Of a DNA stretch of 52,155 bases, positions 37,691 to 47,916 are shown one piece after another. Position numbers and translations under genes: made by a program. Each line of letters opens with the position of its first letter. Within the stretch, counting starts at the first letter, position 1. This DNA comes from a virus: positions 1 to 52,155 of IMG/VR virus record IMGVR_UViG_3300043411_001021. The stretch is one strand, 5' to 3'. The notes under the pieces are model-generated. The model saw only the letters and a list, made by a program, of their open reading frames with translations, was not told the origin of the DNA and made no database searches.

Positions 37691-38811
37691 TAGTTACCTG
37701 CTCCCAATGTACCAACAGGTATCAAACCTAATTCTACATTTTCGTTGTTCTCAACAGTTACAGATACCCTCTTCAATCTCAATTCAAATTCAAGTAATTT
37801 ACATAAATAATTAACTGACATTTTTACAGTTGCGCCTGGTATTAATTTCTCAATATTCACAGGAGCGTCTGCTGTTAAAATTGCAGCACTCGTATCTGAA
37901 GTAGCATTATCTACTTTAATTTTCTTCTTCTTATTTGGATTTGATAAATAAATTGGTGGTTTTTTAAACATATCCCAACGTGTTTTAGCAGCTTGTAAAG
38001 CTGAGTTGTAATCTTTAATATCATTCTCCGACCATACAGCGTCAACTAAACCAAATTGACCACTTGGTATTTCATAGTTAGCAGTAGCTGCATCACTGTC
38101 TCCCTTTACAATGGTGTTTGTAGCCATAATGTCACCTTGTATCGATAGATCATATCCACCAGCAAAATGATCACTTCTAAGAGTTGCTATTGGAGTTGCA
38201 TTTGGTACAGTGTAGCCACCAGCAAAAAGTTTACGTAAATGTACTGTCCAATCAATTCCTGTATCAGCTAGTTCTCTTAAAATATCTCCATAATATTTAT
38301 AATCATTAACTTTTACTTCACGATCTCCTAATATATTTGATTGATTTATTTGATATAACATATGGAAATCATCAAGAGCTATAGCATCCTCAATAAGTGT
38401 TTGAAAAATTGTTGAAAGATCAGTTTGTGTCCACAAATGATTAACCCTAGATACTCTATGATTTAACCACCAAGAAAGATCACTTGCTTGTATTGTAACA
38501 AGATCATCTGAATAAGTCATACGTGTTATTGGACCAACCCAAACAGGTTGCTCATTCCTATAAATAACAAGTTCATCAGCTATAGGTGTCACATCTTCTA
38601 AAATTGCACAGCATTGTTCAGACCCTAAACCTGTTGTTGGTACAACACAAGATGCTGTTGATGTGTCATCTAAAATTCTTTCCCAGAATATACGAGTAGT
38701 TGTTAATTCACCAATATTTCCAGCAGTTATCCTACCGTCATCAGATTGTTTTGGTTTGTGTTGGACTTGTACTCTATAAGAGCCATTACCTAATGTATCT
38801 GACCCAGCCAT
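37690..38811 (-). CDS. Minor tail protein, ReqiPepy6 Gp37-like
   Basis: [53 protein letters not shown] and YHRV-like [12 protein letters not shown] segments match the actinophage Gp37-like minor tail family, a baseplate/tail-hub type component. Length 373 aa. It lies in the usual place between the distal tail protein and the fibres. Confidence 0.78.
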   Translation of the reverse strand: MAGSDTLGNGSYRVQVQHKPKQSDDGRITAGNIGELTTTRIFWERILDDTSTASCVVPTTGLGSEQCCAILEDVTPIADELVIYRNEQPVWVGPITRMTYSDDLVTIQASDLSWWLNHRVSRVNHLWTQTDLSTIFQTLIEDAIALDDFHMLYQINQSNILGDREVKVNDYKYYGDILRELADTGIDWTVHLRKLFAGGYTVPNATPIATLRSDHFAGGYDLSIQGDIMATNTIVKGDSDAATANYEIPSGQFGLVDAVWSENDIKDYNSALQAAKTRWDMFKKPPIYLSNPNKKKKIKVDNATSDTSAAILTADAPVNIEKLIPGATVKMSVNYLCKLLEFELRLKRVSVTVENNENVELGLIPVGTLGAGN

Positions 38812-40448
38812 TATATTCTTCGCTCCCAGATGTCAACTACTATAGATGTTTTATTATTTATAAATGCGGGATGTGCTAACGAACGTAAAATTATAGGTGT
38901 GCATGATATATCAATCCATGAAAATAATGTACCGTCTGAAGAATAAACATATTTATCTCCCGATTGAGTGTTAAATCCACATTTTAAAGTTATTTGTCTG
39001 TTTAACCCGTCAATTGTTAAAACACTATTTGCAGGTAAATACGGAATACTTAAACCACCACAAGTATCTTGACAATCCCAATAATCCTCATCACCTTCTG
39101 GGTACACATCTAAATATTTAGGATTTTCTAAAACTTCTAGAATTAAATTTCTTAAAATATCTGTACCAGTAGTAATTTTTATAATCGTAGTTGCGTCAAC
39201 CCAATCTGAACCATTATCGGCAATAGAAGTTAATTTTTTTACGGCAAAAGGTGGTCTACACGCACAATCTGTTTCTATGAGAGACTCAAAAATACTATCA
39301 TAAACAGGATCTTCACAACCTGTGTATTTTTCACTATTTTGAACAAGTATTCTACAAGTAGTAGGTACGCCTAATTCTAAATCAAAATCTGCTGTATATG
39401 TATAATCTTCTCGTAGTACAATATAACATGTATTACTTAAATTAGGGGTGCCGTCAATAGTGTAGTAATAATCTTGTGATGGAAAACTACCTGTACGTGG
39501 GAACCAACCTCCAATAGCTGACCAGGTACCAACCCTATCGATTTGATTCCATTGTGTAGGACTTGTATTTGGTTGGTTACCTGTAGTATCTACAATAGCT
39601 CTGTACATGAACCCGTCATAATAAACTTCAGCACCTACACTAAATGGAACACCAATATACCAATTATTAGCTGGAGCAGTTGCACTAATTGACAAACTTA
39701 ATTCTGGTAAAGCATCTTTTGCACATGGGGCAGTATCATCAGCTGGGCAAGGACTACACCACTGGGGTGCACAACTATCTTCTGCATCATTATAAGTTAC
39801 AGATACTGTACTTAATTTTTTAGTAAACATATATGGAATCTCTGAAAAGAAAGACCAAGTAACTTCTCGAACTAAACAACCACAACTTTCGATTGGTTTT
39901 ACATACCTAGGTGGGTTTAATACACCAGTACGTTTAAACGTAAGAAGACCATCATCATCTGTCTCACTTTCAGATGGACAACATGATCTTATTATTAATT
40001 CATCTTCTGGACAACCATTACAATCAGCAGCACCTAATAGCGCTTGATTCAACCAACGTATACCAAAATCCATACCACGACAAGTAGTGGCATACATGAC
40101 CCCACGTACAGCCATCTCCCTACCGTTATACTTAAGACGGGCCAAAGATCCACCAATTGCATTATTTACGGCACTAGAACGAAGAAAAGGAGGACCGTCT
40201 AGTCCTGTGACCTCATGCACATAAAGTCCCATAAACTCATAAGATGCAGGAACATCTTCATCATGCCAAGGAGCCGGATCTTCTTCTATATCTATATAAT
40301 CTGCAGGGCAAGAATAATCATTTATTATTTGTGGAAAACACCCACCAACATCCGCTGGTCTATCCTCACATCTAAGATTTTGGTTTACACGGCTCCATGA
40401 GGATATTTCATTACCCCCAAAACACATCCACCCGTTAAATTCTGCCAT
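38811..40448 (-). CDS. Minor (distal) tail protein (545 aa)
   Basis: Directly downstream of the tape measure, the usual position of the distal tail protein. It opens with FNGWMCFGGNEISSWSRV, has a DIT-like core (LARLKYNGREMAVRGVMYATTCRGMDFGIRWLNQALLGA), and carries an inserted carbohydrate-module-like segment (YIGVPFSVGAEVYYDGFMYRAIVDTTGNQPNTSPTQW, like a chitin-binding type 3 fold). It is unusually Cys-rich for a phage protein. Confidence 0.75.
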   Translation of the reverse strand: MAEFNGWMCFGGNEISSWSRVNQNLRCEDRPADVGGCFPQIINDYSCPADYIDIEEDPAPWHDEDVPASYEFMGLYVHEVTGLDGPPFLRSSAVNNAIGGSLARLKYNGREMAVRGVMYATTCRGMDFGIRWLNQALLGAADCNGCPEDELIIRSCCPSESETDDDGLLTFKRTGVLNPPRYVKPIESCGCLVREVTWSFFSEIPYMFTKKLSTVSVTYNDAEDSCAPQWCSPCPADDTAPCAKDALPELSLSISATAPANNWYIGVPFSVGAEVYYDGFMYRAIVDTTGNQPNTSPTQWNQIDRVGTWSAIGGWFPRTGSFPSQDYYYTIDGTPNLSNTCYIVLREDYTYTADFDLELGVPTTCRILVQNSEKYTGCEDPVYDSIFESLIETDCACRPPFAVKKLTSIADNGSDWVDATTIIKITTGTDILRNLILEVLENPKYLDVYPEGDEDYWDCQDTCGGLSIPYLPANSVLTIDGLNRQITLKCGFNTQSGDKYVYSSDGTLFSWIDISCTPIILRSLAHPAFINNKTSIVVDIWERRI

Positions 40449-43400
40449 TATCTTCTAATTCCTTCAGTAAGTCGTGATGCCAAGAACATAGCTGTCGCTT
40501 CTGGGTCTTGTGAGTTAATATCACGAGCATCTACATTTATATTGTTCGTGTTGTAAACTTGATTTGAGCTACTGGTATAATTACTATTACCAGCATTTCG
40601 CATAGCTAGGTCATAAAGACCAGATTGTTTCATCAATTGTAGGGCACGAGACGGCCTAGTTAGAGGTATAACTGCCTCACTACCTGCTTCACCAATTATT
40701 GCGTTTGTTGCTCGGTGCACAAGCCCACCATCCGCATATAAGCGTATATTACCTGTACGTCTACCTGTTACTGTCCCATCACTTATAATGAAACTTGACG
40801 CTCCTGTAATTTTTGATAAATTCAAAGAACCTGCCAAGGCCGGATTTATGGCCTCTAGAGCAGCTTTAAAAGCAGCTTGACCAGCTGGAGTAAGAGTTGG
40901 GAATATATTTTTAATCTGATCAGATGTCATCACTGCCGTCACAGCGTTAAATGTGGGTTGATCTAACCAAGGGATAACTTTAGCCAATTGGTCGGCACTC
41001 ATTAGAGTGACTGATCGTTCAAGTGCGGCTGGATCTAGATCCGTAAATATTTTATTAAAACTCTGGTCAGGTATAAGCGCAAGACTAGCTTGTAAAGCAT
41101 TGTCGTCCATGTTTGATATTATTTTTATAAAAGTTTCTTGAGGAACCGTCTCTAAAGCTATTGCAGCTTGTTCTGGTTTCATTTGTGGTACTAAGGCTAT
41201 TAATCGTTCTTCTGGCAGTAGAGAAAGCTCTCTCTTAAACTCTTCTGGGTCTAATTTAGGGAATACTTTTAGTAATCGGGCATCTGTTGATTTAGCTAGT
41301 GTTCTTTTTAAATCTTCATCGTTTAGCTGTGGTAAAATATCTATGAATTTTTTAAGTGGTATCTTATAAATGGCTTTTTGTAAGTCTTCATCACTCATTT
41401 TTGGAATTAGAGTCACAATTTCATCTGCTGTGAGTGTGTTATTATATATAAGATCAACTACAACTTTTGGGTTGAGATCATATAAACTACTAAGGAACGC
41501 TTTACGTTGTTCAGCATCCATCTCAGGGAGTACCTTTAACTTAATAGCATTTGCGTCGTATCCAAGCTCATTTATTGAAGTAGCAATTTGTGTTGGGTCT
41601 ATACCAATTAAAATATTAAGTTTTTTATTATCGTTCTTTGATTTCTTAAACTCAGAATCTAGTACTGAAGCTAAGTCCGTATTGGAAGCACTGCCTGCAG
41701 CACCACCATCTACACCGAATTTAACACTGAAACGGAGGGGGAAATTATCTTGAGAACCAGGTTCACCAAATTGGCGGAAAAATTCTTTATAAAAAGCTTC
41801 AGCTTGGACAGGTGTCTTACCTTCAACTAATAATTTTGCTTGGGCTACATAATTAGTAGCCTCTCCACTTTGTACTCTTAATCTAGAAATCAATATTGGA
41901 TTATTGTTCAACTCATTAAGAGACTCTCCATATAGCTTATTAACTTTAGCTATCTCTTCTTGATACTTAACTGAGTTTATAACACCAGATTTAAAGTCTG
42001 CATTTATTTTGGCTTGTTGATTGAATATATCATTTGACATTGATCTGAAATCAGCTAAGTTAGCAGCACCTTTCACACTGTTTGGGTTAAATGCCGTATT
42101 ATAATTCTTTTTATCTATCACCTGATCCTTTAAATTACCAGCCGCAGTTGTAGCTTCCTCAGTGCTAAACCCTACAATCACATTGGCTTTCACATCCTTA
42201 AAAGCTTTCTCAAATTCTTTACGCACAGAATCTATTTCTATACTCTCCAAAAACACCTTTTGTTGTTCAGGCGTCATTTTCAAATCTGTCATTTTCTTAA
42301 CAGCTTCTTTTATTTGCTTAGGGTCAATTATCCCACCATTTTCAGTAGCTAATTTATTCATAAATGTAGCAAAGTCTTCTGGTATAGATAAATTACCAAA
42401 ATTCTGTCTAATCTGTGCAACTTGCGTATCAGACATTCCAATCTTTTTTGCCAACGCATCAAACTCATTATTAGTTTTAGTCATTAAATCAAATGCACTA
42501 GCAATACTTTGGTTAGTGTTTCCTATAAGAGTGCTTTCTGTCTCTGTCAACCCCAACAAAGGACTTGCAACTTTCATACCGGCATCTGTGTAACCAAAAT
42601 TAGTATTAGTTAAGTTTTGTCCTTTAAACCCTGCAAAAGCAGTACTGCTTATTGCTATATTCTCTTTAGTATTAGCCTCACCAAGTTGTTTAAAGTAGTC
42701 CCCAGAAGCTTTAATAGCGTCAGTACGTCCTTTAGCTGCTGCCTGGTACGTCGTCATGTTTTCTTTTAGAACTTTACCATTTGCAAGTTCTTGTTTATTT
42801 AAATCAGCTGCTTCTTTTTTAGCATCTTTAAGACCAGTCGCGTATGCGGCAACCGCTTCACGAGTTTTATCAAGTTTACCTTTAAATTGAAAATTTTCAC
42901 CACTATTAAAAAAGGTATCGTATCCAAGTGAACTTGCTATCCCTGAGTTATCCCAATCTTTACCAACTTTTATACCTTTACTTTTAGCAATTTTTAATAG
43001 GGCCTCTCTCATACCCTTATCGTTTATTCCAAGACCTCGCCCAAACTTTGTTGGGTCAATTCCTGCATTAGCCATATCTGTGAGAAGTTTTTTACCCTCA
43101 GTTTGGACTTTATCAGATGCGTTCCTAGGTCCTTTTACTTGTTTTTCAAATAGATCTTTCCCAATATTTAATGTTTTAGTTAAGGCATCCTTATTGACTG
43201 ATGCAATTTTATCCATATCTTCCTTTTTAGAAGATAAAGATAAGTTAACATAGTCAGAAGGTGATAGGTTATTAGCAACTAAACTATTTGTAAATCCTTT
43301 TCTAGAATTATCATTGCCATTCATTTTATTGTTTAAATCAGCTACAAGGGCTTCAAAACCACTTTGTCTAGCTTCAGAGCTTGTGGCTGTCATAAACGAC

Positions 43401-46006
43401 ACAGCAGCAGCTTTAGTTTCGTCTATTTTACCTTTTAGTTCTGCAGCTTTTTGAGCTGAGTTAGCAAGATGTGCTGTGAATAAACTTATTCCGACACCAA
43501 TACCTAATGATGCAGCTATACCGCCAACAGAGGATAATAATCCTCCCATTTTTGATGCAGGCTGTAGTCCAGATGCCATTGCGACATTAGCTTTACTTGA
43601 GTTTTTGGCGTAATTGGACATGCCATTAGATGCATTATTAGTTGCAGAAGATACTGAATCGGTGTTTATCTTGGCATTTTTCATACCTACGTTATATTTA
43701 GTTTGTACATCTTGTGCTTGCGCAATAGCTAATTTGCCTTGGTACATTCCTTGAGTCCAAGCAGCTTGTAACCTTGTACCCCTAGAGACTTCTGTGTGTA
43801 TTCCTGCAAAACCTTTCTCTAATCCAGGTAAATCTCTACTTAATTTTTTGTTTCCATTAATTGAATTAAGCACTGTTGCTTGGTTTTCTTTGAGAGCTAC
43901 ATTAGTTTCTAATAATCCCTTACGATCAAAAAAATTAGTAAGATGTCTAGCATTTTTTGAAGTAATTGCGCCAGATGCCTTTAGCTGTTCTAGAAGACCT
44001 TTTAATGATTGGGTTGTACCTTCTATGGCAGGTTTTCCAACACCAATACCAACTAAGGTAGTTCCAATCTGTTTTAAACTTGTAAATGTTCCTGTAGCAG
44101 ATAATGCCATCAGTGTTTTTTGGAATTGATTTATCATTGGAACAACTTTTGTAAGTGTCACAAAGAAAACTAATAGCCCTGTATCAAAATCTTTTAACAT
44201 TGAAATAAAAGCTAATAATGGTGAGCCAGTTAATTTAAAAATCGAAAATGCTGCTAGTAATTGTGCAGGTAGTTCCCCTAATGTGCCAATTATTGGTTGT
44301 AATATTTTTAAGAATCCTGCAAGAATATCGGTCGCCATTGCTCCAAAACTGCCAATAGCTGTAAAGCCTTCAACAATATGTTTTACAGTGTTAATAAATA
44401 ACGCAGATACACTATCCAGGTTTATTGCATTTAAAAAGTTATGGAACGCTTCTCCTAATATAGTTAACGAGCCGCGAAGTTGTGTAAATGACGGACCAAC
44501 TGTCTCAACTAACTTGCGAAAAGCTACTGCTATATCATCTGCAGATTCTCGAATGAATTTAAATGGTACTGATAGAATATTCTCAACACCGTGTGCAACC
44601 CCAAAAAGTGAAGTTAAGAATGTGTCAGTTGTTGACCCCATACCTTTAAAGGCGTTAGTGAAAGCATCTCGTACCGTTAGTACGGTTGTGAAAAACTCAT
44701 GTCCAAATTCGCGTATTGCACCAAGTACAGTATTGTTTATGACATCGTTAATTGCCATAAATCCATCTGCGAATAGACCTAATAGTACTGTACCACCTCT
44801 AAAAGCTGGCTCTAATGCTTCAAAAACATTTGTGTAAAACACTGAAAAGGCAACAGATAGTTTACCTAGTGATTGGCCAATATTAAATATATAAGGCTGG
44901 TTCTCAATCATCAGCTTACCGAGACGGTCGAACTGCTTAAAGGACTCTAATAGACCATCTGAAGCACCTGCTAATAAATACTTATACGTTGATATGTTAC
45001 CTTGTACAAACTTACCAAAGAGACTATCAAAATCTCTAAGCGCTCTTTGTCCTAGATCAACACCTGTGATCATAATGTCGCCAATACCTTCACTAGCTGT
45101 TGTGAATACAGCACGTAAGCTCTCAGATGAGTCCACAGCAGCGTTTGCAAAGATATCTAAGGCTTCACCCATACCATTAAAAGAGGATCGTTCAAAGATG
45201 TCTTTTACTGTAGATAAGGCACCGGACATGGTGCGTAATTGTCGCTCAGATGCGCCAGCCGCTCCTGGTATTTCACGTAAACCTTTTAATATACCCTCAA
45301 TAGCAATATCAGATGTGATATTACCTTTTCGCATTTCTGCGTAAAATTTAGCCATGCTGCCAGGGAGGGAGTCGCCATACATATATGTGGCAACCTGTCC
45401 AGCTACGTTAAAACCATTTAAGTTGTTTGTAAATTGACGAATTTCTTCACCAGTTAGTTTACCTTTACCAATTGTCTGAGATAGGGCAAGGGAAAAACCA
45501 TCAATATTTTCTGTAGATGCACCCAGTGCAGAACCACCGTCAGCTAAAGTTCTTAAGATCTCTATAGATCTATCAGAGGCTTTACCAATATCATCTCCAC
45601 CAAGTTTAAAAGCTGCTACGAAGCGTTGAAAGTTTTTAGCGAGTGCTCCACCTTCAAAAGGTGTGACTTCTGCTAATTGAAAAACCCTATCAAATTGTTT
45701 TTTACCTTCTGCAACTCCACCAAAAAGACCCTCAAAGGATTTTTGTATAACTTGTAGTTGACTTGCAGAATGTATTGCTAGACCACCTACTAATGAAAAT
45801 GAGGTGGCACTAGCTGTTACAAGTAATTTAGAAGCAGTTCCAATACTTCCTTTTAATTTATCAAAAAACCCATCACTTTGCTTCTCTAATTGGAGAAGGT
45901 TAGTAGCCATAGCCTGACGAAGACCAGGGCCGAAACCAGATATTTCAGGTTGAATACGGACAAATGCCGACGCAATTACGTTACCCTGCGACGCTCCGAT
46001 TGCCAT
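40448..46006 (-). CDS. Tape measure protein (1852 aa)
   Basis: It has the length, position and composition of a siphovirus tape measure. The N-terminal region carries TLADGGSALGASTENIDGFSLALSQTIGKGKLTGEEIRQF, the conserved tape-measure domain. Long helical parts and several hydrophobic stretches follow (around residues 370-650). The C-terminal part (about 1485-1721) is a solenoid of roughly nine 24-residue repeats of the form L-x-x-hh-P-x-L-D-x4-L-x3-L. It ends with a GGLVHRATNAIIGEAGSEAVIPL segment typical of tape-measure C-termini. It sets tail length and is ejected with DNA. Confidence 0.95.
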   Translation of the reverse strand: MAIGASQGNVIASAFVRIQPEISGFGPGLRQAMATNLLQLEKQSDGFFDKLKGSIGTASKLLVTASATSFSLVGGLAIHSASQLQVIQKSFEGLFGGVAEGKKQFDRVFQLAEVTPFEGGALAKNFQRFVAAFKLGGDDIGKASDRSIEILRTLADGGSALGASTENIDGFSLALSQTIGKGKLTGEEIRQFTNNLNGFNVAGQVATYMYGDSLPGSMAKFYAEMRKGNITSDIAIEGILKGLREIPGAAGASERQLRTMSGALSTVKDIFERSSFNGMGEALDIFANAAVDSSESLRAVFTTASEGIGDIMITGVDLGQRALRDFDSLFGKFVQGNISTYKYLLAGASDGLLESFKQFDRLGKLMIENQPYIFNIGQSLGKLSVAFSVFYTNVFEALEPAFRGGTVLLGLFADGFMAINDVINNTVLGAIREFGHEFFTTVLTVRDAFTNAFKGMGSTTDTFLTSLFGVAHGVENILSVPFKFIRESADDIAVAFRKLVETVGPSFTQLRGSLTILGEAFHNFLNAINLDSVSALFINTVKHIVEGFTAIGSFGAMATDILAGFLKILQPIIGTLGELPAQLLAAFSIFKLTGSPLLAFISMLKDFDTGLLVFFVTLTKVVPMINQFQKTLMALSATGTFTSLKQIGTTLVGIGVGKPAIEGTTQSLKGLLEQLKASGAITSKNARHLTNFFDRKGLLETNVALKENQATVLNSINGNKKLSRDLPGLEKGFAGIHTEVSRGTRLQAAWTQGMYQGKLAIAQAQDVQTKYNVGMKNAKINTDSVSSATNNASNGMSNYAKNSSKANVAMASGLQPASKMGGLLSSVGGIAASLGIGVGISLFTAHLANSAQKAAELKGKIDETKAAAVSFMTATSSEARQSGFEALVADLNNKMNGNDNSRKGFTNSLVANNLSPSDYVNLSLSSKKEDMDKIASVNKDALTKTLNIGKDLFEKQVKGPRNASDKVQTEGKKLLTDMANAGIDPTKFGRGLGINDKGMREALLKIAKSKGIKVGKDWDNSGIASSLGYDTFFNSGENFQFKGKLDKTREAVAAYATGLKDAKKEAADLNKQELANGKVLKENMTTYQAAAKGRTDAIKASGDYFKQLGEANTKENIAISSTAFAGFKGQNLTNTNFGYTDAGMKVASPLLGLTETESTLIGNTNQSIASAFDLMTKTNNEFDALAKKIGMSDTQVAQIRQNFGNLSIPEDFATFMNKLATENGGIIDPKQIKEAVKKMTDLKMTPEQQKVFLESIEIDSVRKEFEKAFKDVKANVIVGFSTEEATTAAGNLKDQVIDKKNYNTAFNPNSVKGAANLADFRSMSNDIFNQQAKINADFKSGVINSVKYQEEIAKVNKLYGESLNELNNNPILISRLRVQSGEATNYVAQAKLLVEGKTPVQAEAFYKEFFRQFGEPGSQDNFPLRFSVKFGVDGGAAGSASNTDLASVLDSEFKKSKNDNKKLNILIGIDPTQIATSINELGYDANAIKLKVLPEMDAEQRKAFLSSLYDLNPKVVVDLIYNNTLTADEIVTLIPKMSDEDLQKAIYKIPLKKFIDILPQLNDEDLKRTLAKSTDARLLKVFPKLDPEEFKRELSLLPEERLIALVPQMKPEQAAIALETVPQETFIKIISNMDDNALQASLALIPDQSFNKIFTDLDPAALERSVTLMSADQLAKVIPWLDQPTFNAVTAVMTSDQIKNIFPTLTPAGQAAFKAALEAINPALAGSLNLSKITGASSFIISDGTVTGRRTGNIRLYADGGLVHRATNAIIGEAGSEAVIPLTRPSRALQLMKQSGLYDLAMRNAGNSNYTSSSNQVYNTNNINVDARDINSQDPEATAMFLASRLTEGIRR
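40844..41548 (-). repeat. 24-residue tandem repeats in the tape measure
   Basis: Each unit reads like LLKVFPKLDPEEFKRELSLLP or LIALVPQMKPEQAAIALETVP, with a proline at position 6, an Asp-Pro or Asp turn, and regular leucines. Units are diverged in DNA, so the repeat is old and kept at protein level. The pattern resembles the helical N-domain of MgtE-type proteins. Confidence 0.75.
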
Positions 46007-46283
46007 TACTCTGTTCCTTAAATTCTGCGAGTTCTGCTAATAGTTCAGGTGTTAGCCCTCTATTTTGCTCCTCTATAGGTTTTTGGGCATCCGCCCACTG
46101 ATCGAAGTCCCTGTATGAGATTTGTCCTTTAAATAGTTCACGTAATTTCGTCGAATGTTCACCTTCACTATTGTCAACGACACTAAAAGCCACAAGGTTT
46201 AACGCTTGTCTAAGTGGTGTATTGAGAAGATCTTTCCCAGCCAACCATGCTTTTGTTTCGTAGTAATCCCAGTCAGAAGTCAA
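45981..46283 (-). CDS. Tail assembly chaperone, distal part (frameshift product)
   Basis: This frame overlaps the tape-measure start by 26 bases and lies in the -1 frame relative to the 108-aa ORF upstream. The frame stays open beyond its first possible start (TTG 46283) back to about 46332, reading FEVLIILYDLLTSDWDYY. That arrangement is the usual G/GT tail-chaperone pair, where the second part is made only as a fusion by ribosome slippage. It binds the tape measure during tail assembly. Confidence 0.8.
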   Translation of the reverse strand: MTSDWDYYETKAWLAGKDLLNTPLRQALNLVAFSVVDNSEGEHSTKLRELFKGQISYRDFDQWADAQKPIEEQNRGLTPELLAELAEFKEQSNGNRSVAG

Positions 46284-46300
46284 TAAATCATAAAGAATTA

Positions 46301-46627
46301 TTAAGACTTCGAAGGTTCTTTTGAGAACTCCTCACCCAACCATTTCACGATATCTTCTAATATCGACATTGGTAGTGTGTTTCCAGATTCGTATAAAACT
46401 TTATGTAATTTATCTTTATCTTCTTTAGATTCAACAACAGAGTCAAGAAACTTATAATAAAATAAAAAATCTCCCTCAGTAGTGCTGTCCATAAATTCTG
46501 CGTAAGTACCCGTTGCGATAAATGGAACACATTTAAATGATTCTCCACCTAATCGAAATGTAGGGCCTTCACCTTTTTCTTCTCTAATTGCTGCAACTTT
46601 TTGATCAAAGTCTTTTATTTCTGACAT
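46301..46627 (-). CDS. Tail assembly chaperone, proximal part
   Basis: At 108 aa it lies between tail genes and the tape measure. It contains EGPTFRLGGESFKCVPFIATGTYAEFMDS, as in actinophage G-type chaperones (a beta-rich start and an acidic helical end). It ends shortly after a possible slippery site, from which the -1 frame leads into the 45981-46283 frame. It is made alone as the main product. Confidence 0.82.
   Translation of the reverse strand: MSEIKDFDQKVAAIREEKGEGPTFRLGGESFKCVPFIATGTYAEFMDSTTEGDFLFYYKFLDSVVESKEDKDKLHKVLYESGNTLPMSILEDIVKWLGEEFSKEPSKS
46318..46324 (-). promoter_or_regulatory. Candidate -1 ribosomal frameshift site
   Basis: Reading TCA-AAA-G in the zero frame (minus strand). 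The lysine codon AAA can slip back one base and still pair with AAA. In the -1 frame the last upstream stop (TGA) is only 15 bases before this site, and the zero-frame stop lies at 46301-46303. Slippage must therefore happen in this window of about 30 bases, and this is its only run of four identical bases. Confidence 0.6.
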
Positions 46628-46635
46628 TTTTTCCT

Positions 46636-47154
46636 TTAGTAATCTAAGAAGCTATAAGGTTTACTTATAGCTTTGTAAACGGATCTACCAGCTACTCTGG
46701 AAGTCGCTCTACCTAATGTGTCCGTAATCGCATCTTTTAACATATGTCCTGGTAAAATCCCTCGGCCCCAACCTGTTTTCGAAGTTCCAAATTCATGAAA
46801 CTCAAAAATAGGGGATGAAGACCCAACTCGTATTTCTGGAGCACCTCCAGTAATCCTGTCTTTTACAACAAAACTATTAGCTAGTTTCCCTGTTTTGTAT
46901 CTTCCAGCCCCGCCAGAAAAACCTTTTATACCTCTAACACCTTTACCTCCAAGTAGTCCAGAACTATCTTTCCTATTTTTTTTATTGTATGGGGCTGCTT
47001 GATTGTTTCGCGCAGTCATGGTGTTCTCTTTAGCTTGTTTAGCTACTCGGTTACCTTCTTTTTTCATAGTTGGTACTAGTTTGTTACCTCTAGAACGACC
47101 TTGAAGAATATCATCTTGTACTCTCTTATCAATCTTAAAGTTAACAAATGCCAT
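46636..47154 (-). CDS. HK97 gp10-like head-tail/tail completion protein
   Basis: The 172-aa basic protein has the family pattern AKQAKENTMTARNNQAAPY ... RYKTGKLANSF ... FEFHEFGTSKTG ... ILPGHMLKDAI. The E-F-G-T followed by P-x-H-M/x-L is the HK97 gp10 signature. These proteins join the head-tail interface or end the tail. It lies between the 82-aa gene and the chaperone gene. In many phages it precedes the major tail protein, so the order here is rearranged. Confidence 0.8.
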   Translation of the reverse strand: MAFVNFKIDKRVQDDILQGRSRGNKLVPTMKKEGNRVAKQAKENTMTARNNQAAPYNKKNRKDSSGLLGGKGVRGIKGFSGGAGRYKTGKLANSFVVKDRITGGAPEIRVGSSSPIFEFHEFGTSKTGWGRGILPGHMLKDAITDTLGRATSRVAGRSVYKAISKPYSFLDY

Positions 47155-47155
47155 A

Positions 47156-47404
47156 TTAGTCTAGTTTATCAGATTTTAGAGGGGTTGAGGTGTTCTTATC
47201 CTTATTAGTATCTAATAATACTGTTTTGGTATGTTCAACTTTATTTTTTTTCGTTCCTTTTTCTTTTTGAATTTTTGGCTTATCCTCTAAAGGCACTAAA
47301 AATCCATTTGTGAAGAATGATTCTGGTAGGTCATTGTTTTCAGGTATTTCGACAATTTCCCCAGGTATGAACCCCAAAAAATTTACTGTTGCTTTATATT
47401 TCAT
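47156..47404 (-). CDS. Hypothetical small structural-operon protein (82 aa)
   Basis: The first 45 residues (MKYKATVNFLGFIPGEIVEIPENN ... LVPLED) are a compact beta pattern. The rest is a Lys/Thr-rich disordered tail. One base separates it from the gp10-like gene. It is similar in style to small connector accessories (a KTIKxL-type domain plus tail) but no family is certain. Confidence 0.6.
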   Translation of the reverse strand: MKYKATVNFLGFIPGEIVEIPENNDLPESFFTNGFLVPLEDKPKIQKEKGTKKNKVEHTKTVLLDTNKDKNTSTPLKSDKLD

Positions 47405-47419
47405 TATTTCTCCTATATA

Positions 47420-47908
47420 TTATGTGAGTTCTAGTGCCATTGATATATCCCAGCCAGCACATTGGCCTAGTTCTTCAACTACTTGTGCATAAGGGGGTGT
47501 GCTAAATGTACATTCCCATGAAGGTATAAAATTACCTGCTTTTCTTGCACATAAAATAGCGTTAATAATTCGACAAGCATTTTGTGAAGATTTTTTGGCG
47601 TATGTGTTAATTTCAGTGCCACTTGGAGGGCTGCCATCAGATTTAAGAGGAGGTGTACATTCACGTAAAGCTATTACTATTTCAATTGTGTAGACATAGA
47701 CACCGAAGTCTCGATTCTCGTCAATACCAAAAGATGGGGTTATCCCCGATGTGTATGCGACTAGTAATCCGCAACAATCTTCCGCAGGTGGTTCTAGTGC
47801 CACATAAGAATCATAAGATTGTAATTCTTTATTTGTAAATGCGCTACGAGCTACATTAAGCACCGCATTACAAGCGTCATATGGTGCATCAGGATGTAAA
47901 TTACTCAT
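47420..47908 (-). CDS. Tail terminator-like protein (162 aa)
   Basis: I use ATG 47908 (start MSNLHPDAPYDACNAVLNVARSAF); the longer GTG frame covers the promoter and hairpin. CCGLLVAYTSGI, GVYVYTIEIVIALRECTPP and the Asn/Ala-rich helix fit the actinophage tail-terminator/head-tail adaptor group. The call rests mainly on position between tail and gp10-like genes and on length. Confidence 0.55.
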   Translation of the reverse strand: MSNLHPDAPYDACNAVLNVARSAFTNKELQSYDSYVALEPPAEDCCGLLVAYTSGITPSFGIDENRDFGVYVYTIEIVIALRECTPPLKSDGSPPSGTEINTYAKKSSQNACRIINAILCARKAGNFIPSWECTFSTPPYAQVVEELGQCAGWDISMALELT

Positions 47909-47916
47909 TATATACA

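Noticed and set aside
40448-46006. Long rightward frames antisense to the tape measure (for example 42162-42593 and 44283-44837)
   Set aside because: They follow the reverse frame of a strong coding gene, have no SD or promoter, and have shadow-like composition.
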